Source: Dermatophilaceae bacterium Sec6.4 (GTDB lineage Bacteria; Actinomycetota; Actinomycetes; Actinomycetales; Dermatophilaceae). Taken from it: a stretch of DNA of 64,000 nucleotides. Under the pieces are notes generated by a model. That model did no database searches, had not been told where the DNA came from, and worked only from the letters and a program-made list of their open reading frames with translations. Positions 16,376-29,011 of the stretch are shown piece by piece; position 1 is the stretch's first letter, and each line of letters begins with the position of its first letter. Position numbers and translations under genes: made by a program. The DNA is taken from contig CP144172.1 of the NCBI GenBank assembly GCA_039636865.1, forward strand, positions 1,364,001-1,428,000. Reading direction: 5' to 3'.

Positions 16376-17476
16376 GTGCGCGAATACCTGCTCGTTGCCG
16401 TGATCGCCGCGGTTGTCACCTATGTGACGACCCCGGCGATCCGGTGGCTGGGGATGCGGTTCGGGGCGGTGACCCCGGTGCGCCAACGCGACGTCCACTC
16501 GGTGCCGATCCCGCGCCTGGGCGGCGTCGCCATGCTGCTGGGGTTCGCAGCAGCGGTTCTCGTCGCCAGCAAATTGCCGTACCTGAAGGGTTTGACCAAC
16601 GGCGCGAACCACCAGGTCGTAGCGACCTTGCTGGGCGCCGCCTTCATCACTGTGGTGGGGGCGATTGACGACTTCCGCGAGCTGGACCCGGTGACGAAGT
16701 TCGCGGGCCAGCTCATTGCGGCCGGCATCATCGCGTTCGGAGGGGTGCAGCTCGCCGCTCTTCCGACCGGTGACGCGACCACAATCTTGCCGCAACCCAT
16801 CCTGATCGTGCTGACTTTCGTCATCGTGCTCGGGATGACGAATGCGGTGAACTTCGCCGATGGGTTGGACGGCCTGGCCGCCGGTTTCGTGGCGATCGCC
16901 GCAGTGGCGTTCTTCGCGTGGGCCTACCAGGTCGCGCATCTGTTCCCGGACTCCTCCGGGCGGGTCTTCACCGCGTCCGCCTTCCTCGCGGCAGCCACGG
17001 CCGGCTGTTGCCTGGGTTTCCTGCCGCACAATTTCTATCCGGCGCGGCTGTTCATGGGGGATGCCGGGGCGTTGCTGCTGGGGCTGCTGCTGTCGGCGTC
17101 GACCATCTCCTTCACCGGCAACCTGCCGCCCAATCAGGTCGCTCAGGCGTCGGCGGCGTTCTGGGTGCCGGTCGCGTTGCCGGTCGCGATCCTGGCGCTG
17201 CCCGTGCTCGACGTGATCCTGGCCGTCAAGCGGCGCGGGCCGAAGTTCTGGAAGCCGGACCGGAGCCATCTGCACCACAAGATGCTCGACATCGGTCACT
17301 CGCACCGTCGGGCGGTGCTGCTGCTCTATCTGTGGTCCGCATCATTGGCGCTGGGGGTGTTGATGTTCAGCTACGTCAAGACCGGCTGGGCCGTATCTGC
17401 GCTCGTGGCGCTGATCGCCATCAGTGCGCTGCTGACTCTCTGGCTTCCGAGGTGGAGAAGGGCAGGGAGCTTGTGA
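16376..17476 (+). CDS. wecA: Undecaprenyl-phosphate N-acetylglucosaminyl-1-phosphate transferase (WecA/Rfe type)
   Basis: This polytopic membrane enzyme of the MraY/WecA family transfers a sugar-1-phosphate from a UDP-sugar to polyprenyl phosphate, the first step of cell-wall polymer linkage units. About ten hydrophobic helices are visible. Motifs are RLGGVAMLLG, the aspartate pair in GAIDDFREL, NFADGLDGLAAG, RLFMGDAGALLLG and the histidine motif SHLHHKMLD. The same family member (Rfe) lies before the ATP synthase genes in mycobacteria. The GTG start gives MREYLLVAVIA. The stop overlaps the CRP-type palindrome at 17470-17489. Confidence 0.9.
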   Translation: MREYLLVAVIAAVVTYVTTPAIRWLGMRFGAVTPVRQRDVHSVPIPRLGGVAMLLGFAAAVLVASKLPYLKGLTNGANHQVVATLLGAAFITVVGAIDDFRELDPVTKFAGQLIAAGIIAFGGVQLAALPTGDATTILPQPILIVLTFVIVLGMTNAVNFADGLDGLAAGFVAIAAVAFFAWAYQVAHLFPDSSGRVFTASAFLAAATAGCCLGFLPHNFYPARLFMGDAGALLLGLLLSASTISFTGNLPPNQVAQASAAFWVPVALPVAILALPVLDVILAVKRRGPKFWKPDRSHLHHKMLDIGHSHRRAVLLLYLWSASLALGVLMFSYVKTGWAVSALVALIAISALLTLWLPRWRRAGSL

Positions 17477-17489
17477 TAGTTTTCACAAG
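17470..17489. promoter_or_regulatory. Perfect CRP/GlxR-type palindrome before the ATP synthase operon
   Basis: CTTGTGA-TAGTTT-TCACAAG is a perfect dyad with 7-bp arms. It contains the exact TGTGA-N6-TCACA consensus of cAMP-responsive regulators (Crp in mycobacteria, GlxR in corynebacteria). It straddles the wecA stop and lies 45 bases before atpI, so cAMP-dependent control of ATP synthase expression is plausible. No convincing -35/-10 pair could be placed relative to it, so activation versus repression is open. Confidence 0.6.
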
Positions 17490-17534
17490 GTAGCCGCAGG
17501 CTGCTTTGCCCTTCGCGAGACGCCCGGGAGACCG

Positions 17535-18041
17535 ATGTCGACGCCCACGATCTGGCAGGAGAACGAGCCAATGAAGGACTCACCGTCCGCTCACGACACC
17601 GCTTCGGTGCCTGCTGAGCCCGTGGTGCCGTCGCCATTCGACGTGATGCTCAAGACGGCCCTCGTGCCGAGCGTGATCGCCGGCATCGTGACCGCAGTGG
17701 TCGCGTTGTTGATCGGGGGCGGTCGTGCCGGCCTGTCGGCCGGGTTCGGTGCCCTGCTCGCTCTGTTCTTCTTCGCCGCCGGCCTGCTGGTGATGCGCAA
17801 GGTGATCGACGTCAACGGGGTCGCTCTGATGGCAGCCGCGATGGCAGTCTTCTTCGGCCAGTTAATCCTGGTCATCCTTCTGATGTTCGCAGCGACGTCA
17901 CTGCTGGATCTGCAGCCCGTTCCTACCGTGCTTGCAGTCGCCGTCGTCGTGCTGGTATGGCAGGGATTCCAGGTGCTGGGCTTCGTGCGCAGCCGCCGAC
18001 CTGTGTACGACCCGCCGACTGCGGGGGACGGCGCAGCATGA
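17535..18041 (+). CDS. atpI: ATP synthase-associated membrane protein AtpI-like
   Basis: This is a small integral membrane protein in the position of atpI, ahead of atpB. It has four hydrophobic segments after a polar N-terminus (VPSVIAGIVTAVVALLI, LSAGFGALLALFFFAAGLL, VALMAAAMAVFFGQLILVI, VLAVAVVVLVWQGFQVLGF). AtpI proteins help c-ring assembly or Mg/Ca handling in other bacteria, but the actinobacterial members are little studied. Two starts are possible. ATG 17535 has GGGAG 4 bases upstream, and ATG 17571 has AGGAG 9 bases upstream. Confidence 0.75.
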   Translation: MSTPTIWQENEPMKDSPSAHDTASVPAEPVVPSPFDVMLKTALVPSVIAGIVTAVVALLIGGGRAGLSAGFGALLALFFFAAGLLVMRKVIDVNGVALMAAAMAVFFGQLILVILLMFAATSLLDLQPVPTVLAVAVVVLVWQGFQVLGFVRSRRPVYDPPTAGDGAA

Positions 18042-18207
18042 TCGGGGGCCTCGAATTTCGGGTAACCTTGGCGCCGGATCACCCCTGCGGCGACGGGTGC
18101 GGGCACCGCACACCCCGATCGGCTCAGGGCCGTGCGCTGTTGATCGCGCACCAAGATGACATTTTTAGCTGGGTAGTTGCTGATGACATGATGACGAAGG
18201 AGATTCT

Positions 18208-19026
18208 GTGAGCGCGACACTCGCTGCCGCTGCCGCCCCCTACGCGGCTGTCATGAGCGGGGATAAGTTCCAGCCGCCCGGGATCTCAGACTTCTGGCAG
18301 CCGCTCATCGGCAATGGCGCCTTCGCGCTCACCCGTCCGAGCGTGGTTCTTGTTTTGAGCGTTGTGCTACTCGGCTGGTTCTTCTACAGCGTCAGCGGCA
18401 AGCTGACTGTGGTTCCCAGCAAGCGCCAGTTCAAGACGGAGCTCATTTACGGGTTCGTCCGCGACACCATTGGACGCGACGTCATCGGCACCAAAGAGTT
18501 TCGGCGCTTCCTACCGTTGCTCTTCACCCTGTTCACAGTCATCGTTCTCAACAATGTGGCCGGCGTGATCCCATTTGTGCAGTTTGCGACATTCAGCAGG
18601 ATCGGTTTCTGCATCGTTGCAACTGGGATCGTCTATGTGGTGTATCACGCAGTCGGAATTCAGGCAAAGGGTGGAGTACTTCCCTACTTCAAGTCGATCA
18701 TGCCGCCAGGACTGCCATGGTGGATCTCCTGGTTCGTGTACACCCTGGAACTGGTGACCTTCTTCATCACTAGGCCAGTGACGCTGGCCCTGCGACTTTT
18801 CGGAAACATGCTTGCTGGCCACGTGATGTTGCTGGTCTTCAGCCTCGGTGGTGAGTACCTGCTGTTGCACGGGAGCAATCTGTTCTTGAATGCATCAGGT
18901 GTGGTGTCGTTCGGCTTCACGATCGTCATGACCCTTTTCGAACTCATCATCGAGTTCCTGCAGGCTTTCATCTTCACCATGTTGGCGGCCATCTACATCT
19001 CCGGCGCACTGGCCGAAGAGCACTAA
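18208..19026 (+). CDS. atpB: ATP synthase F0 subunit a
   Basis: Subunit a forms the proton half-channels next to the c-ring. The essential arginine is in [17 protein letters not shown]. The C-terminal helices include [25 protein letters not shown]. The 272-aa length is normal. GTG 18208 is chosen because AAGGAG (18197-18202) lies 5 bases upstream. The 166 bases between atpI and atpB hold a small hairpin (18097-18111) and a possible -10 TAACCT (18063-18068), so a second promoter is possible. Codon use is visibly less GC-rich than in the neighbours around 18510-18900. Confidence 0.96.
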   Translation: MSATLAAAAAPYAAVMSGDKFQPPGISDFWQPLIGNGAFALTRPSVVLVLSVVLLGWFFYSVSGKLTVVPSKRQFKTELIYGFVRDTIGRDVIGTKEFRRFLPLLFTLFTVIVLNNVAGVIPFVQFATFSRIGFCIVATGIVYVVYHAVGIQAKGGVLPYFKSIMPPGLPWWISWFVYTLELVTFFITRPVTLALRLFGNMLAGHVMLLVFSLGGEYLLLHGSNLFLNASGVVSFGFTIVMTLFELIIEFLQAFIFTMLAAIYISGALAEEH

Positions 19027-19100
19027 GACTTCTCAATCACCTCCACCGAATCATCCCGACGCGCCGGCACCGAGCCGGAGCGCCAACGAAAGGAACAAGA

Positions 19101-19307
19101 ATGACTGGCAACCTCGCCATCGTCGGTTACGGACTCTCCGCGATCGGCCCCGGCATCGGTATCGGCTTGATCTTCGCGGCCTACATCAACGGTGTTGCCC
19201 GCCAGCCCGAGGTCCGCGGTCAGCTGCAGACCATTGCCTTCATCGGCTTCGCACTTGCCGAGGCACTTGCACTGCTGGGCCTGGTCTTCGGATTCATTTT
19301 CAAGTAG
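19101..19307 (+). CDS. atpE: ATP synthase F0 subunit c
   Basis: This is the 68-aa hairpin proteolipid of the rotor ring. The first helix is glycine-rich ([23 protein letters not shown]), the polar loop has the conserved RQPE, and the second helix has the proton-binding carboxylate as E54 in [14 protein letters not shown] 19101 follows AAAGGAA. Mycobacterial subunit c is the bedaquiline target; the same glutamate is present here. Confidence 0.97.
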   Translation: MTGNLAIVGYGLSAIGPGIGIGLIFAAYINGVARQPEVRGQLQTIAFIGFALAEALALLGLVFGFIFK

Positions 19308-19364
19308 GTCGCGATGCGTCTCAGGACGAATATTTCACCCGGATCACGTCAGTAAGGATCGATC

Positions 19365-19952
19365 GTGGCATTCACCAGTCTTGCGACCGAAGGCGGCACG
19401 TGGGGCACCCAAATCCCCATCATCCCGCAACCGGCCGAGCTGATCATCGGCCTCATTGCGTTCGGGGTCATCTACTTCATCTACAAGAAGTACGTCGTGC
19501 CCCGGTTGGAGCAGATGTACGACGAGCGGACCGCTGCCATTGAAGGCGGCATGGAGCAGGCCGAGGAGGCGCAGGCGCAAGCTGCAGCCGCCAAGGCGAA
19601 GTACGACGAGCAGTTGTCGCACGCTCAGGGCGAAGCATCCAAGATCCGCGAGGACGCAAAGGCTCAGGGCGCGACGATCATTTCGGAAGCGCGTGAGCAG
19701 GCGAACGTCGAGGCCGAGCGCATCGTCGCGGCTGCCCACAAGCAGACCGAGGCCGAGCGTCAGCAGGCGTCGGTGCAGCTGCGCAGTGAGGTCGGCACGA
19801 TCTCGACCAATCTCGCCAGCCGCATCGTGGGCGAATCCCTGGAGGACGACGTCCGCCGGCGCGGAATCGTCGACCGGTTCCTGGCCGACCTCGAGTCCGG
19901 GGCCGTCAAGCCGGAGAAGGTCGGATCGACAGGTCCGGAGGCAGGCAGCTGA
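19365..19952 (+). CDS. atpF: ATP synthase F0 subunit b
   Basis: This is the peripheral stalk subunit. A single N-terminal membrane helix (LIIGLIAFGVIYFIYKKYVVP) is followed by a long Ala/Glu/Gln-rich coiled coil (residues about 55-165). The 195-aa length is usual for a separate b subunit, so this genome lacks the b-delta fusion found in mycobacteria. The start is GTG 19365 behind AAGGA. The stop overlaps the atpH start by one base (TGATG). Confidence 0.94.
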   Translation: MAFTSLATEGGTWGTQIPIIPQPAELIIGLIAFGVIYFIYKKYVVPRLEQMYDERTAAIEGGMEQAEEAQAQAAAAKAKYDEQLSHAQGEASKIREDAKAQGATIISEAREQANVEAERIVAAAHKQTEAERQQASVQLRSEVGTISTNLASRIVGESLEDDVRRRGIVDRFLADLESGAVKPEKVGSTGPEAGS

Positions 19953-20764
19953 TGGAGGGCAGTTCACGGTCATCATTGGCCGGAGCTCGGGACACCCTGC
20001 ACAGCCAGCTCGGCGATCTCGCCGATGCCGGCGCGGTGGGTGACGAGCTGTTCGCCGTCACGACGGTGCTGGATTCCAGTGTCGCGTTGCGCCGAGCATT
20101 GGCCGATCCGTCAGCCACCCAGGACGCACGGGCCGGGCTGGCCGATCGCCTCTTCGCAGGAAAGATCGGCGATAACACGCTCGAGGTAGTGCGATCGCTG
20201 GTGCGCCAGCGCTGGTCCCGGGAGCGCGACCTGTCCGACGCGACCGCGCAGTTGGCGGTCGAGGCGGTGCTCACCGGAGCTGACGGTGCGGGTCGGATGG
20301 ACCAGGTCGAGAACGAACTGTTCCGGGTCGAACGTACGGTTGCCGGCAGTCCTGAGTTACGCGACGCATTCGCGGATTCCCAGCGAAGTGGTCACGACAA
20401 GGCAGCCCTGGTCACGACGCTGTTGGAGGGGAAGGTTGCACCCGAAACCCTTTACCTCGTCCGTGGTGCAGTCGAACGTCCGCGGGGGCAACGTATCGAG
20501 CGCGTACTCGAGTCCTACATCGAGACGGCCGCGCGACTGCGCGAGCAGCTGCGGGCCACGGCGTTCGTGGCTCACCCCCTGGACGATGACCAGCGCGCAC
20601 GACTGGCCGGCGCCCTGAAGGAGATCTACCGCCGGGACGTGCAGATCAACGTCGTCGTTGATACGCAGGTCGTCGGTGGTATCCGAGTGCACGTCGGTGA
20701 TGAGGTCATCGACGGAAGTCTGGCCAGTCGTCTCGATGAGGCTCGTCGCCTCATGACGCGCTGA
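19952..20764 (+). CDS. atpH: ATP synthase F1 subunit delta
   Basis: Delta joins the b stalk to the top of the F1 head. At 270 aa it is longer than the E. coli protein (177 aa), as is usual in actinobacteria; the extra part is N-terminal. The OSCP-type C-terminal region is visible ([16 protein letters not shown], then [25 protein letters not shown]). It is coupled to atpF by the TGATG overlap. Confidence 0.94.
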   Translation: MEGSSRSSLAGARDTLHSQLGDLADAGAVGDELFAVTTVLDSSVALRRALADPSATQDARAGLADRLFAGKIGDNTLEVVRSLVRQRWSRERDLSDATAQLAVEAVLTGADGAGRMDQVENELFRVERTVAGSPELRDAFADSQRSGHDKAALVTTLLEGKVAPETLYLVRGAVERPRGQRIERVLESYIETAARLREQLRATAFVAHPLDDDQRARLAGALKEIYRRDVQINVVVDTQVVGGIRVHVGDEVIDGSLASRLDEARRLMTR

Positions 20765-20861
20765 ACACGTAACGCAGATCGGCGCTCAGGCGCCCAGCAC
20801 ACTTTGTACTGACAGCCCATGCTTGACCGGCCGTAGTGGCCGAGGAGAAGGAGATAAGAAG

Positions 20862-22502
<1,641 letters not shown>

Positions 22503-22505
22503 CTC

Positions 22506-24924
<2,419 letters not shown>

Positions 24925-24945
24925 CCTCAGAGCGACAGTCAGCAG

Positions 24946-24983
24946 GACGAGCGGTCAACCGGGCAACCGTTTGGCCGCTCGTC
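24946..24983. terminator. Terminator after atpD
   Basis: A 13-bp stem with one T-G wobble (arms 24946-24958 and 24971-24983, 12-base loop) begins 21 bases after the atpD stop and is followed by atatctgttg. Its far end overlaps the stop codon of the convergent gene, so it may serve both directions. It would stop the operon before atpC. Confidence 0.75.
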
Positions 24984-25536
24984 ATATCTGTTGCGGGCCG
25001 TTCTGACTGCGTTTTTCCTGGGCGAGCGCTGCCTGGGTGCGCCCAATGTGCAGTGGCAGCACGACCCAGAGCAGAACGAAGATCACCGTTACGGTGCCCG
25101 CCACAAGCACGCCGGCCAGTGGGTTGATCAGCACGCTGAAGACCATCAGCAGGACGAGAACGATAGTCGCCGCGAGTGCTGCCAGACCGCCTTTGGCAAA
25201 GCGGTTGGCCATGGTGACCAACACCGCCTTCTCGTGCCGACGGAAGAGCAGCCGGTGCGAGCTGACGGGGGCGACGAGCAGAATGGTCGCCGCGACCGCG
25301 CACAGCACACTCGCGGCATACTCGCCCCGCTCCAGACTGCTGAGGATCGAGAAGCGTTGCTGGAACGGCAGGGTAAGTAGGAAACCGGCAAGGATCTGTA
25401 CACCGGTCTGGGTGACCCGCAACTCCTGGAGCAACTCAACCCAGTTGCGGTCCATTCGCTCGTCGACGGACTCGATCCGATGCGCCGGACGCTCGTCGGC
25501 GGGTTTGTCACCGGTAGGCGGCGGCTCGATGCTCAT
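24982..25536 (-). CDS. DUF6328-type small membrane protein
   Basis: The 184-aa protein has a polar N-terminus with NWVELLQELRVTQTGVQILAGFLLTLPFQQRF, which I recall as typical of the DUF6328 family. Four hydrophobic helices are spread over residues 45-165 and the tail is short and charged. The function of the family is unknown. It converges on atpD across the terminator and shares an orientation with the upstream membrane gene (27-base gap). Confidence 0.7.
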   Translation of the reverse strand: MSIEPPPTGDKPADERPAHRIESVDERMDRNWVELLQELRVTQTGVQILAGFLLTLPFQQRFSILSSLERGEYAASVLCAVAATILLVAPVSSHRLLFRRHEKAVLVTMANRFAKGGLAALAATIVLVLLMVFSVLINPLAGVLVAGTVTVIFVLLWVVLPLHIGRTQAALAQEKRSQNGPQQI

Positions 25537-25563
25537 GACGACAGTGTCCCTGCCTGCCGTGTC

Positions 25564-26412
25564 TCAGCAACTCTGCCCGGCCGCTGGTTCGGGTTCAGCG
25601 CGTTGCGCGAGGGCGATGCAACTGCCGAGGGCAAGGGCAAATCCGACCCCGGCAACGGCCCATAGGTGCTGGCGGACGCCGTCGCCGAGCAGCGTGAGTC
25701 CGATGATCGCGGGCAGCACCGTCTCGGTGGCGAAGGTCACCGCAGCCACCGTGGTGGTCCGACCGCGGCTCAACGCGAGGCCGTAGGCGGTCAAGGCCAG
25801 TCCTCCGTGCGCGATCAGCGCCCAGAATGTCGGTTCGGTGAACCACTGCCACCAGTGATCCGGGATCACGATGATGCGTGCGGCCACGCCCATCAGGCCG
25901 AATCCGGCTCCGGCGCCCAGTGCCAGCACCGCGGCCGATGATTCGCGGTCCGCAGCCATCCGCCAACCGACGAGCAGGATCAGTGCGACCGCGCCGGCGG
26001 CGAGCAGTAGCAGCCAACCGGCGAGGTGGCCGACTGCTTGAGGCGGGCCTTCCTTGGCGCTGACGGCGAGGAGTACCAGGCCGGCACCCACCCCACCGAG
26101 GGCGATGATCTCGCTGCGGTGCAGGCGAACGCCGAGGAGGAAGACGGCCAGAACGGCGGTGATCGCCACCGAGGAGGCGACCGCGGACTCGACCAGAAAG
26201 AGCGGCAGACGTCGTAACGCCGCGGCGGACAGCAGAAACCCGACCAGATCCACGATGAGCCCGCACAGGTAGATCCCGGCGCCCGGCATCCGGTCGCGCC
26301 ACGGCGATCCCTGGGGGAGTGCAGCCAGTTGCCGTACTCCGATGGCCTCCAGGATCGTCGCTGCGCCGTACGCGACGGCGGCCAGGAACGCGCCGATCAG
26401 GCTGACGGTCAT
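25564..26412 (-). CDS. Multi-spanning membrane protein, DMT/EamA-like
   Basis: The protein of about 282 aa has nine or ten evenly spaced hydrophobic helices with few loops, beginning MTVSLIGAFLAAVAYGAATILEAIG. The layout resembles the drug/metabolite transporter superfamily (two half-repeats, small residues, proline/glycine in helices), but no diagnostic motif was recognised. ATG 26412 is chosen because the first helix starts there; a longer reading from 26616 adds 68 arginine-rich residues with no hydrophobic character. Substrate unknown. Confidence 0.65.
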   Translation of the reverse strand: MTVSLIGAFLAAVAYGAATILEAIGVRQLAALPQGSPWRDRMPGAGIYLCGLIVDLVGFLLSAAALRRLPLFLVESAVASSVAITAVLAVFLLGVRLHRSEIIALGGVGAGLVLLAVSAKEGPPQAVGHLAGWLLLLAAGAVALILLVGWRMAADRESSAAVLALGAGAGFGLMGVAARIIVIPDHWWQWFTEPTFWALIAHGGLALTAYGLALSRGRTTTVAAVTFATETVLPAIIGLTLLGDGVRQHLWAVAGVGFALALGSCIALAQRAEPEPAAGQSC

Positions 26413-26463
26413 CCTTCGGTCACTCGTCCACGAACCCGTGTGCTGATCATGGTTTGGTCGCCG

Positions 26464-26550
26464 GCGACGCAAACGTGGCCGAGAGGGCTGGATTCGACAC
26501 TTCTGTGGGCGCCAGCGACGCAAACGTGAAAGACGGCGAACGTGAAAGAC
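26464..26550. repeat. Short direct repeats in the gap between gatD and the membrane gene
   Basis: GCGACGCAAACGTG occurs at 26464-26477 and 26515-26528, and AACGTGAAAGAC at 26523-26534 and 26539-26550 (16-base period). The 151-base gap (26413-26563) holds no other feature I can support. The repeats could be regulatory or remnants of local duplication. Confidence 0.4.
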
Positions 26551-26563
26551 AGCAAGACGTTGT

Positions 26564-27283
26564 TCAGCGCGGTCGGGTAGCGGCGACGCGGCGGGCCTGC
26601 TCGGCGTACCGGTCATCGATCGATGCGGGCACGAAGTCCGGCTGCCGCATGCGTACGGCGCGCTCGATCAGGAAGTCGGCAATCCGGGGATTCTTGGGGA
26701 GCACAGACCCATGCAGGTAGGTGCCGAGCACATTGCGGTAGCGGGCACCCTCGGTGCCGTCGTCGCCGTTGTTGCCCGCACCCTGCACGACGCTTCCGAG
26801 GGCGCTCCCGCCGGTGCCGAGGTAGGTCTTCCCACTGTGGTTCTCGTAGCCGAAGATGTCGCCGAAGTCCTGGTGCCGGGTGGTGATGTTGCCGATCAGC
26901 CGCGTGGTGCCGCCGACTGTGTGTACGTCGAGCAACCCGATACCGGTCAGCCGGGTGCCGTCGACGGTGTCGAAATAGTGACCGAAGAGCTGGTACAGCC
27001 CGCAGACCACCAGCATCGGCACATCGGCGTCCGCCAATTCATGCAGTCGCGGCCCGATCCGCAGCAGGTCCTGTGCCACGACACCCTGGCCGCTGTCCTG
27101 GCCGCCACCACCGACGACAAGATCGATGCCGTCCGGGAAGTCGTCGCCGGGGTTGTAGTCGATGATCTGCGGCTCGTAACCGTGCCAGGTCAAGCGCTGC
27201 CGCAGGACCAGGGTGTTTCCCCAGTCGCCGTAGATGTTCATGTCGCGGGGATACAACTGCAGAATGCATACTTTCGTAGTCAT
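26564..27283 (-). CDS. gatD: Lipid II isoglutaminyl synthase, glutaminase subunit GatD
   Basis: GatD hydrolyses glutamine and passes ammonia to MurT, which amidates the D-glutamate of lipid II. The 239-aa class I amidotransferase-like protein has the nucleophile in VVCGLYQLFG (C94, the same number as in S. aureus GatD), R128 in TTRLIG and the histidine in TYLHGS (about H191). It begins 10 bases after murT, as in other Gram-positives. The reverse-strand pair sits between atpD and atpC here. Confidence 0.93.
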   Translation of the reverse strand: MTTKVCILQLYPRDMNIYGDWGNTLVLRQRLTWHGYEPQIIDYNPGDDFPDGIDLVVGGGGQDSGQGVVAQDLLRIGPRLHELADADVPMLVVCGLYQLFGHYFDTVDGTRLTGIGLLDVHTVGGTTRLIGNITTRHQDFGDIFGYENHSGKTYLGTGGSALGSVVQGAGNNGDDGTEGARYRNVLGTYLHGSVLPKNPRIADFLIERAVRMRQPDFVPASIDDRYAEQARRVAATRPR

Positions 27284-27293
27284 ACGATGTCGC

Positions 27294-28586
27294 TCATGCG
27301 ATGACCTTCTCCAGATCGCCCTTGGTGGCCAGCACTTTTCGAATCGCGAGCATCGCCGTGTAAGTGCAGTAGATCCGTTTGTCCCGACCGGGCGTGCTGC
27401 GCAAGAACTCCTGCAGCGCGGGCTCCAACTGCGGCGAGACCGTCGTGACCTGCACGTCGTCGTACTGCAGTCGTAATGCCATGTCGTACGCCCGAACGCC
27501 CGTCACGCAGGCCACCCCGGCCGGTTGCAGCGACGCGAAGTCGACGTCCCACAGCCAGCTCATGTCGCGGCCGTCCGCGTAGTTGTCGTTGATGGCGATC
27601 ATCGTGGCAGTGTCGGCGGGGTCATAGGAGCGCAGCGCCAGCCGGAAGCCGGCGGGGTTCTTGACCAGCACCATCGCGCAGTCGCTGTCCTGCAGCCGCA
27701 CCACCTCGCCGCGGCCGAACGCCGGCCGCACCCGAGCGAGCGCGTCGTACATCGGGCCTTCGCGTAGTTGCCCACCGAGCACCGCCCGGGTGAGCGCGAT
27801 GGCGGCCGTCGCGTTGAGTACGTTGTAGACGCCGGTCAGTTCGAGCGTCGCTGCATGGGTCGTGCCACCGTAGGAGACCTGCGCCCGTTGGCCTTTGAAG
27901 GAGTCCAATTGGGTGTCATCCAGGAAGATCGCGGGCACCACCCCGGGTGCGCCCTCCCCGTCGCCGTACATGTTGTCGTCGGAGGGAAAACTTGCCGAGA
28001 GGTCGACGCTGGTGCCGTAGCTACGCAACGCAGCGTGCTGCACGCGGTCCCCGAACGACTTCGCGCCGAGTCGCGGATCGTCGCGGTTCAGGACCACCGT
28101 GTCGGTCGTGTGCTCGGCGATGGTGGCCAGCATGCTGGCCGTGTGATCGATCTCACCGAACCGGTCCAGCTGGTCGCGCATGACGTTCAGCAGCAGGCAG
28201 TACGTCGGTGCGACGGCTCGGACGAAATGCACCGCGTGCGCCTCGTCGAGCTCGAGGACGGCGATATCGGCGTCCAACCGGCCGCGTACGTTGACCGCTC
28301 CGAGCAGCGCAGCAGCGACACCGCGCACGAAGTTACTGCCGGTGCGGTTGGTGAACACCCGTAAACCCTGTGATTCCAGCAGATCCACCAGAATCTTGGT
28401 GGTGGTGGTCTTGCCGTTGGTGCCGCTGACGACGACTACTCCGCGTGGCAGGGTCGCGAGCACCTTCGCGACGTACGACGGATCGAAACGTTCGACGAAC
28501 AAGCCGGGAAACGCAGACCCGCCACCGCGGGCCAACGCGGCCCGACGGACCCCTTTGCCGAGCACGGTCGTCAACGAAACAAGCAC
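27294..28586 (-). CDS. murT: Lipid II isoglutaminyl synthase, Mur-ligase-like subunit MurT
   Basis: MurT activates the glutamate carboxylate of lipid II with ATP and uses ammonia from GatD. The Mur ligase central domain has the P-loop VSGTNGKTTTTK, followed by FTNRTGSNFVRG and VLELDEAHAV. The C-terminal DUF1727 region includes VKNPAGFRLAL and INDNYADGRDMSWLWDVDF. No cysteine pairs are seen where the S. aureus and pneumococcal proteins carry a Cys4 zinc ribbon. GTG 28586 is chosen because TACCAT lies 6 bases upstream (leaderless pattern) and homologues start with a similar MxxSL sequence. ATG 28619 is an alternative. Confidence 0.9.
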   Translation of the reverse strand: MLVSLTTVLGKGVRRAALARGGGSAFPGLFVERFDPSYVAKVLATLPRGVVVVSGTNGKTTTTKILVDLLESQGLRVFTNRTGSNFVRGVAAALLGAVNVRGRLDADIAVLELDEAHAVHFVRAVAPTYCLLLNVMRDQLDRFGEIDHTASMLATIAEHTTDTVVLNRDDPRLGAKSFGDRVQHAALRSYGTSVDLSASFPSDDNMYGDGEGAPGVVPAIFLDDTQLDSFKGQRAQVSYGGTTHAATLELTGVYNVLNATAAIALTRAVLGGQLREGPMYDALARVRPAFGRGEVVRLQDSDCAMVLVKNPAGFRLALRSYDPADTATMIAINDNYADGRDMSWLWDVDFASLQPAGVACVTGVRAYDMALRLQYDDVQVTTVSPQLEPALQEFLRSTPGRDKRIYCTYTAMLAIRKVLATKGDLEKVIA

Positions 28587-28706
28587 CTGGCGATGGTAGC
28601 CGCCGTGGCCCGGTATCATGGACTATCGTCCGACGACCCCGGCACGCACCGACATTCGACCGTCATGGTGCATTGCGGCCGGCGCCCGACCAAGGAGTCA
28701 TCACTA

Positions 28707-28973
28707 GTGAGCCCCCTCGACGTCCAACTTGTTGCCGCAGACCGCCTGGTGTGGGAAGGCGAGGCGAACGGCGTGAGCGCACGCACCACCGAAGGCGAAC
28801 TCGGCATCCTGCCCGGTCACTCGCCGTTGTTGTCCGTGCTCGTCGACGGTGAGGTTCGCATCGACCCGGTCGACGGAGCACGCAAAATTGCCACGATCGA
28901 CGCGGGCTTCGTCTCCGTTGACAACGACAAGGTGACCGTCGTTGCCGAGACCGTAGACGCGTCGGACTTCTGA
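28707..28973 (+). CDS. atpC: ATP synthase F1 subunit epsilon, short form
   Basis: Epsilon belongs to the central stalk. The 88-aa product covers just the beta-sandwich domain (LDVQLVAADRLVWEGEANGV, then GELGILPGHSPLLSVL). It ends where the two C-terminal helices of the E. coli protein (139 aa) would start. GTG 28707 is chosen because AAGGAG (28692-28697) lies 9 bases upstream; an upstream reading from 28593 is not conserved. It is 3.8 kb from atpD and must be transcribed from its own promoter in the gap divergent from murT, where TATCAT (28614-28619) is a possible -10. Confidence 0.9.
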   Translation: MSPLDVQLVAADRLVWEGEANGVSARTTEGELGILPGHSPLLSVLVDGEVRIDPVDGARKIATIDAGFVSVDNDKVTVVAETVDASDF

Positions 28974-29011
28974 GAGCCGTCGTCACCACGCATTGACCGG
29001 TAGGCGCAGAT

